Assembly (NCBI GenBank): GCA_016192825.1
Contig: JACPTK010000014.1
Coordinates: 1 to 35,776, forward strand
Length of the DNA: 35,776 nucleotides
Source of the DNA: Betaproteobacteria bacterium
Lineage (GTDB): Bacteria > Pseudomonadota > Gammaproteobacteria > Burkholderiales > SG8-41
Reading direction: 5' to 3'
The position numbers and the translations under genes were made by a program. Numbering within the stretch: the stretch's first letter is position 1; each line of letters begins with the position of its first letter. The notes beneath the pieces were generated by a model. It saw only the letters and a program-made list of their open reading frames with translations. It had not been told where the DNA came from and did not search any database. Below are positions 31,390-35,776 of the stretch, one piece after another.

Positions 31390-32355
31390 GTGAAGGCAGC
31401 ACGCATCGCGCTATACGCAGTGATCATCATGCTCGCCGGTCCGGCATACCCGCAGACCTGGCCGGCGAAACCCGTGAGAATCGTGGTGCCGTTCGCGCCA
31501 GGCGGCACCGCCGACACGCTCGGACGCATCGTCGCCGCCAAGCTCACCGAAAGTCTCGGCCAGAACTTCGTCGTCGAGAACCGCCCGGGCGCCGGGGGCC
31601 TGGTCGGCTCGGAGCAGCTCCTGAAGAGCGTGCCCGACGGCTATACCCTCGTCGTTTCCGGCGTCGCCTCGCACGCGATCGCGCCGGCGCTCAGGGTGAA
31701 GGCGCCGTTCGACCCGATGCGGGATTTCACGCACATCGCGCTCCTGGGCGGGCCGCCCGCCGTGCTCGCGGTGCACCCCTCGATGCCGGTCAAGGACGTC
31801 AGGGGATTCGTCGCGTTCGCCAAGGCGAGGCCGGGTGAAGTGACCTACGGCTCGCCCGGCGTCGGCACCCAGGGCCACCTGGTCGCCGAGCTGTTCAAGC
31901 AGAAGGCCGGGATCGATATCGTGCACGTGCCGTACAAGGGCGCGAGCATCGCGGTGACGGACCTCGTCGCCGGGAACATACACGCCATCTCGACGACGCT
32001 CACCACCGCCAGCGCGCAGATCCGAGCCCGTCGCGCCCGCCCCCTCGCGATCAGTTCGGCCAAGCGGCTGCCGGATTATGCCGGCGTTCCCACCTTCCGC
32101 GAGGCCGGCTACCACGACCTGGTCGCGACAGTCTGGTTCTCGCTGTCCGGCCCGGCGGGCGTGCCGGCGGACATCGTCAACCGCCTGAATTCCGAGGTGC
32201 GGCGGATCCTGCAGCTTGCCGACGTGCGCGCTCGCCTGCGCGGCGACGGCATCGAGCCGAACCAGCTCGACGCGAAGGCGTTCAGCGAATACCTGTCCGC
32301 CGAGGTCAGGCGCTGGACGCCGGTCGTGCGCGCCTCCAGCGCGCGCGCTGATTAG
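31390..32355 (+). CDS. Bug family tripartite tricarboxylate receptor (TctC)
   Basis: A 321-residue periplasmic binding protein. The signal peptide (VKAARIALYAVIIMLAGPAYPQ, about 1-22) is followed by WPAKPVRIVVPFAPGGTADT, VENRPGAGGLVGSE and PDGYTLVV. I chose the GTG at 31390 because GAGGAGG lies eight bases upstream and the signal peptide is then complete; the open frame begins at 31279 inside the promoter region. It is divergent from the class II aldolase and is followed 116 bp later by the orphan LigA gene. The ligand is unknown. Confidence 0.92.
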   Translation: MKAARIALYAVIIMLAGPAYPQTWPAKPVRIVVPFAPGGTADTLGRIVAAKLTESLGQNFVVENRPGAGGLVGSEQLLKSVPDGYTLVVSGVASHAIAPALRVKAPFDPMRDFTHIALLGGPPAVLAVHPSMPVKDVRGFVAFAKARPGEVTYGSPGVGTQGHLVAELFKQKAGIDIVHVPYKGASIAVTDLVAGNIHAISTTLTTASAQIRARRARPLAISSAKRLPDYAGVPTFREAGYHDLVATVWFSLSGPAGVPADIVNRLNSEVRRILQLADVRARLRGDGIEPNQLDAKAFSEYLSAEVRRWTPVVRASSARAD

Positions 32356-32393
32356 AAAAGCCAATCGACAGGATTATTTCGGTTTTCATTTTC

Positions 32394-32449
32394 GAATCAC
32401 GACTCACGATTCACAAGAGCCTGCCCCGGACTCGATCCGGGGAATCACG
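32394..32449. repeat. Palindromic core with ATCAC arms E6
   Basis: GAATCAC, GACTCAC, GATTCAC (32394-32414), then the 19-bp core CCCCGGACTCGATCCGGGG (32424-32442, identical to 25026-25044), then AATCACG. Both arms are in the same orientation here, unlike E2-E5. Confidence 0.7.
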
Positions 32450-32471
32450 CCGTTGTCCGGAGGAAAGCCAG

Positions 32472-32831
32472 ATGAACCCGCAACTCGAAGGGCTTGAAGC
32501 GCTGGAGGGGACCCACCTCTTCACGCTGGAGCGCAGCGCCTCGGCGCTGCGGCTGAACCGCTTCCTGCGCAATCTCGTCGTTCCGGAGAACCGGGCGCTG
32601 TTTCGCGGCGATCCCGAGGCGGCCTTCGACAAGGCCGGCCTCACCCCGGAGGAGCGGCAGCTGGTCCGCAAGCGCGACTGGGCTGGGCTCGTCCGCTACG
32701 GCGCGAGCTTCTTCACGCTGGAGAAGCTCGCGCGCGTGACCGGTGTCTCCAACCCGGAAATGGTGGCGGCGATGCGCGGCGAAACGCTCGAGCAGTTCCT
32801 CAAGACGCGCAACGTGCCGGGCGCGCGATAA
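32472..32831 (+). CDS. LigA-type extradiol dioxygenase small subunit (orphan)
   Basis: A 119-residue helical protein matching the small (alpha) subunit of protocatechuate 4,5-dioxygenase-type enzymes: LNRFLRNLVVPENRALFRGD, FDKAGLTPEERQLVRKRDW and GASFFTLEKLARV. In known enzymes LigA covers the active site of the catalytic LigB subunit, which holds the iron; no ligB is found anywhere in this window. GGAGGAAA precedes the ATG at 32472. It could pair with a LigB encoded elsewhere, or belong to the stand-alone LigA-domain group sometimes found with other oxygenases or peptide-modifying genes. The upstream neighbour is a Bug gene and the downstream one is a broken surface protein. Confidence 0.85.
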   Translation: MNPQLEGLEALEGTHLFTLERSASALRLNRFLRNLVVPENRALFRGDPEAAFDKAGLTPEERQLVRKRDWAGLVRYGASFFTLEKLARVTGVSNPEMVAAMRGETLEQFLKTRNVPGAR

Positions 32832-32836
32832 CCCTT

Positions 32837-32868
32837 CTGAGGGATGAGGGATGAGGGATGAGGGATGA
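32837..32868 (+). repeat. GAGGGAT heptamer array E7
   Basis: Four tandem GAGGGAT units (32837-32864) followed by GAAG, directly after the LigA stop codon. No central palindrome or second arm follows, so it appears to be a half element. Confidence 0.75.
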
Positions 32869-32941
32869 AGTAAAAACCGTCGTGTAGTGTTCCTTCCGCC
32901 TTCTTCCACACACATCACGCCTCACCGCGGCGCGCGCGCAA

Positions 32942-33907
32942 TTACGACCGGTTGACCCAGAACCCAATGCCCAGTCCGATCGTCTTGCCGAAGTCCTCGA
33001 AGTGCCGGTAACCGCGCGAGTTCGCGTAGCTCTTCACCGCGGACAAGGTGCCGGAGGATTCCAGCAACGGCGAGTAGAAATACCACGTCCCCGCCACCGC
33101 GTCCCACGCCTACAGGCTCACGAAATTCGTCGTCGGGATCACCCCCTGCGCGGGCGGCGGATTGGTCACCGCCACGTTGAACTGGCTCGGGGTGTAACTA
33201 TCCGCAGTGGTGATGAGGTTGAAGCCCGAGGGCAGCGCCGCGAAATTGATCCCGGTCCAGGTGAAGCCCGCACCCAATTGCGAGGTCAGGGTCAGGGGCA
33301 CATTCGAATTCACCCAGTAGCCCTCGCCCGGGTTGATAACGGAGAGCACCTCGTAGTTGTGGGCAGCGGCGTAGGCGGCATTGTCGGCCGCGGCCAGTTG
33401 CGGCGAGTTGAAAGCCCAGCGTCCGTCCACCGCGTTCCACTTCCAGATGGAAACGACGTTCGAGGTGACGCCATCCACTGGCGCGTCCGAATTGCCGAAG
33501 GTGACCGTCACGTCGAGCGTGGTGTTGAGCGCGTTGCTGATGAGGTTGACGCCCGGCTCCAGGTTCGGCACAAACAAGTTCTGCCCGGCGGCGAGCGTGG
33601 TTGCCGAGGCCGCTGCCTGGGCCGAGCAGTTGCCCGCTGCGTCGCAGGCGGTGACCGTGTAGCTGTAGAGCGTGGAAGCGGCGAGTCCGGTGTCGCTGAA
33701 GTTGACCGCCGGCGCGCTGACTGTCGCGCGGAATACCTCGTCGCGGAACACCTGGTAGGCGGTGACGCCGACGTTGTCGGTGGATGCCGTCCAAGTCAGA
33801 TTGATCTGGCTGGAACTAGCGGCAGTCGCTGTCAGCCCCATCGGCGCTAAAGGCGCCTGGGTATCTGCGATCGCCGCTCCAAGGCGAAATTGCCTCAACA
33901 CCCTCAC
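32942..33907 (-). pseudogene. FN3-containing surface protein, 5'-truncated and broken by an amber codon
   Basis: From 33907 the minus strand encodes a fibronectin type III domain (about 15-105: DTQAPLAPMGLTATAASSSQ ... ATTLA). A W- and N-rich beta domain follows (NLFVPNLEPGVNLISNALNT ... EGYWVNSN...). The frame stops at TAG (33110-33112) after TTNFVSL and continues in the same frame for 55 more coherent residues (AWDAVAGTWYFYSPL ... GFWVNRS) to a TAA at 32942-32944. A single G-to-A change of TGG would explain the amber codon (LWAWDA). No signal peptide precedes the FN3 domain, so the 5' part is also lost. It is probably the remnant of a large secreted or surface protein. Confidence 0.8.
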
Positions 33908-34049
33908 CGGAGTAACGTATTGACCGAGTTGGGAGATGACAGAGAGTTACTAGCTGAGCGTACCGGGCCAGGCCTGTATCAGCTAATAAGTCAACTAATT
34001 CGTCGCCTAATTTGACAACCAAATCAAGTTAGCCCGATCGAGGTCCACC

Positions 34050-34541
34050 ATGGCTCTGGAGACGCTGCAATCTACATCTACTCTAGCCGCATCCCTGGCG
34101 GCGTTGGCAGCGGTTCTTTCGGGCGTGTGCGCCTTTCTGAGCTATCGGCTCGCACGCAAGATTCAGGACGACTTGAAGACAGACGAACGGATTATCGCTG
34201 GAACCCCGATCCACCCAGACTTACATGAACACGCGCATTCTGCGTGCGTCATTCAATGCACTCTATTTAACAAATCGAAGAGAAAGGCATACGTAAACGC
34301 CGTGTCGGCGTACGACCGGCGAGGCTCGAAGGTCGACGTTACGTGGTCTCATGAGATTGATCAATTGGGCAACCCAAAGAATCCATGTCAGCTGATCGGC
34401 CTCGTGGATGCGTGCCCGCTTTTCATCCAAAAGAACGACGGGGAGAGCATAGAGTACGCTCGAATTACGATCTCTCATTCCTTCCCGGACACACCGATGG
34501 ATGTGATTTTTGATCCCACAGCAGATTGGGTTCGCGAGTGA
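34050..34541 (+). CDS. Membrane-anchored protein, unknown function
   Basis: A 163-residue protein with one N-terminal transmembrane helix (about 12-32, LAASLAALAAVLSGVCAFLSY). It is followed by a basic/acidic linker (RLARKIQDDLKTDERII) and a ~110-residue soluble domain with beta-strand character (VIQCTLFNKSKRKAYVNAVS, FIQKNDGESIEYARITISH). I do not recognise the family. GAGG precedes the ATG at 34050. The ClpP-like gene follows after 34 bp, so the two probably form an operon. The GC content is visibly lower than in the rest of the window, a sign of acquisition. Confidence 0.68.
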   Translation: MALETLQSTSTLAASLAALAAVLSGVCAFLSYRLARKIQDDLKTDERIIAGTPIHPDLHEHAHSACVIQCTLFNKSKRKAYVNAVSAYDRRGSKVDVTWSHEIDQLGNPKNPCQLIGLVDACPLFIQKNDGESIEYARITISHSFPDTPMDVIFDPTADWVRE

Positions 34542-34575
34542 CACACTCTGCAACCCAATCACCCGAGGGAGGACC

Positions 34576-35361
34576 ATGCTCCGAATCCTAGTTGCGATTG
34601 GTCTAATAATCTTATTCGGATCTCCCACACGCGCTGACACAAGATCGCACTGCGGCGACGGCAACGTCTGCGATGCTACGCTTGAAGGCACCATTTCAAA
34701 TTCCGATGTTCTTGCGTTCCGCGAGATCGCTAAGAAAATCGCTTCCAATCAGCCCAGTAACCCAGCCTTAATCATTACTCTAAACAGCAAGGGCGGAGAT
34801 ATTAAGTCCGCTATTGAAATTGGCAAAATTATCAGACGACTTCCAAAATCTGCTGCCCTTGTAGGGCGTGACGACACCTGTTTCAGCGCATGCGTCTTCG
34901 TGCTGGCTGGCGCAGTATTGCGCTCCGTTAGCGGAAAGGTTGGCATTCACCGACCCTACACCGCCACGAATGAGCAACAGAATTTTCAAACTCGTCAGCA
35001 GGAATTCACCGTACTTAGCCGCACAATAAGAGATTTCCTAGAAAGCATGAATTTGCCCTCTTCACTGTATGACGAAATGATGCAGATCCCTCCTCAGGCG
35101 ACTAAGGTTCTTTCTGATGCCGAATTAGGCCGATTCGGACTTGACCGAAACGATCCGGTATATCAGGATTTAATCGACTCCGATAACGCCAGAGGCTATG
35201 GCTTGACCAAGGCGGAGTACCTTGCCCGCAAAGCACGGGCTTTCAGCAGCTGCCCGAGCCTTAACGCCCCCTCGTCTAAAAACATCGAAGAATTGAGACA
35301 AGCGTACGAACGCGAACGCAAATGTTTGGAAGAAGTAATGACTGGGGTTCGTCAGAATTGA
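34576..35361 (+). CDS. Periplasmic ClpP/crotonase-fold protein (COG3904-like)
   Basis: A 261-residue exported protein. The signal peptide covers 1-20 (LRILVAIGLIILFGSPTRA). The body has the Clp-like order of motifs: TLNSKGGDIKSAIEIG (68-83), then the elbow CFSACVFVLAGA with the probable nucleophile S104, then GIHRPY with H125. Such periplasmic Clp-like proteins are widespread but poorly characterised; proteolytic activity is an inference. The cysteines near S104 (C102, C106) are typical for this group. The C-terminal ~60 residues are helical and charged. GAGGGAGG lies just before the ATG at 34576; the frame upstream to 34510 overlaps the preceding gene. Confidence 0.82.
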   Translation: MLRILVAIGLIILFGSPTRADTRSHCGDGNVCDATLEGTISNSDVLAFREIAKKIASNQPSNPALIITLNSKGGDIKSAIEIGKIIRRLPKSAALVGRDDTCFSACVFVLAGAVLRSVSGKVGIHRPYTATNEQQNFQTRQQEFTVLSRTIRDFLESMNLPSSLYDEMMQIPPQATKVLSDAELGRFGLDRNDPVYQDLIDSDNARGYGLTKAEYLARKARAFSSCPSLNAPSSKNIEELRQAYERERKCLEEVMTGVRQN

Positions 35362-35712
35362 TAACCTAATTCCAAAGCGCTTGCGATCCATTTTGCCGGC
35401 TGACCGCAGGTGACTGTAAGCTTGCGTTAGTTAGTTTTCAAGGCAGCCAACATGGATATTTGGAACACTGACAACCCGATATGAAAAGGAGGAAGCGGGG
35501 GAATACCTACATTTCGTGTTTGAGCACGAACTTCAAACAACCGATAGCCGATTTCGTCGATCGCCTACTGAAAATTCAACTACCTGATTATCCCGACGAT
35601 CCCCCACGGAGTACCGAGGTGCACTACGCAACTAGCAGTTCGTTGAAATTCGCAGCAATTTGAGCGTCGGCGCAACCGGATGAAGTCGTTGAAGCAAGGC
35701 GAGCGATCGCTT
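35362..35712. other. Intergenic stretch, no supported gene
   Basis: A 60-codon plus-strand frame at 35481-35663 starts MKRRKRGNTYISC but has no ribosome binding site and no recognisable domain. I do not call it a gene with confidence. No promoter or RNA gene is visible. The stretch ends at a strong hairpin terminator. Confidence 0.4.
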
Positions 35713-35715
35713 CTG

Positions 35716-35756
35716 ACCTCCCGCAAGCCTTTTTTGCTTGCTCGGGAGGTTGTTTT
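35716..35756 (+). terminator. Intrinsic terminator
   Basis: ACCTCCCGCAAGC (35716-35728) pairs with GCTTGCTCGGGAGGT (35736-35750), with a two-base bulge, around a T-rich loop, and is followed by TGTTTT. This is the clearest Rho-independent terminator in the window. It lies about 350 bp beyond the ClpP-like gene stop. Confidence 0.7.
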
Positions 35757-35776
35757 GGGTTCGATTTGCGCTCATC

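Noticed and set aside
33816..34022. 68-codon minus-strand frame upstream of the FN3 pseudogene
   Set aside because: It overlaps the FN3 frame in another phase, has no domain and no ribosome binding site.
35481..35663. 60-codon plus-strand frame
   Set aside because: No ribosome binding site, no recognisable domain and no neighbour in an operon; listed only as part of an intergenic stretch.
1..35776. tRNA or rRNA genes
   Set aside because: I looked for cloverleaf-like conserved segments and rRNA signatures by eye and saw none; a dedicated scan could still find a tRNA that I missed.

Overview
The window looks like a chromosomal segment of a GC-rich betaproteobacterium, probably Burkholderiales or a relative. 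The reasons are three intact and one decayed Bug-type (TctC) tripartite tricarboxylate receptors, CaiB/BaiF, MmgE/PrpD and LigA family genes, IS1182-type elements, and long antisense open frames typical of high GC. This placement is inferred from gene content only. No rRNA, tRNA or CRISPR array was seen.

Positions 1-5490 are an accessory, recombined region read almost entirely on the minus strand: an orphan excisionase-type HTH protein, a predicted RNase H-fold protein translationally coupled to the last 90 codons of a type I restriction specificity subunit (hsdS), a complete IS1182-family insertion sequence, a coiled-coil/winged-helix protein whose 3' end was replaced by that IS, a HEPN-like protein, a small GTG-start protein and a cyclic-phosphate receiver-like (cREC) protein. 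Two direct copies of a ~77-bp palindromic element bracket part of it.

Positions 5623-7358 carry a three-gene minus-strand operon (YbjQ family, membrane-anchored YbjQ-like, M48 metallopeptidase). Positions 7643-20938 hold the most coherent biology: MmgE/PrpD (minus strand), then on the plus strand an HMG-CoA-lyase-like enzyme, a TcuA-like flavoprotein, a Bug receptor, a CaiB CoA-transferase, a divergent aconitase A, a ThDP-dependent decarboxylase-like enzyme and an aldehyde dehydrogenase. Together they read like a route that binds a tricarboxylate outside the cell, oxidises or isomerises it, activates it with CoA, cleaves it, then decarboxylates and oxidises the resulting 2-oxo acid. The substrate is not known. 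A ~268-bp internally deleted IS1182 derivative sits inside this cluster, and remnants of an acyl-CoA synthetase and of an IS3 transposase sit at its left edge.

Positions 21136-32831 are a mosaic of small metabolic and transport units: Bug receptor plus alpha/beta hydrolase, a Cys-rich secreted protein, an MFS transporter, a large alpha/beta hydrolase, a BON-like protein, an apparently exported methyltransferase, a Bug pseudogene, an MsbA-like ABC exporter, a 58-residue membrane protein, a class II aldolase divergent from a Bug receptor, and an orphan LigA. Many intergenic gaps here hold unusual elements built from 7-nt tandem repeats around a GC-rich palindrome.

Positions 32942-33907 are a truncated FN3-containing surface protein broken by an amber codon. 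From about 33,900 to the end the GC content is visibly lower; this part holds a small membrane protein of unknown function and a periplasmic ClpP-fold protein, and ends with a strong terminator.
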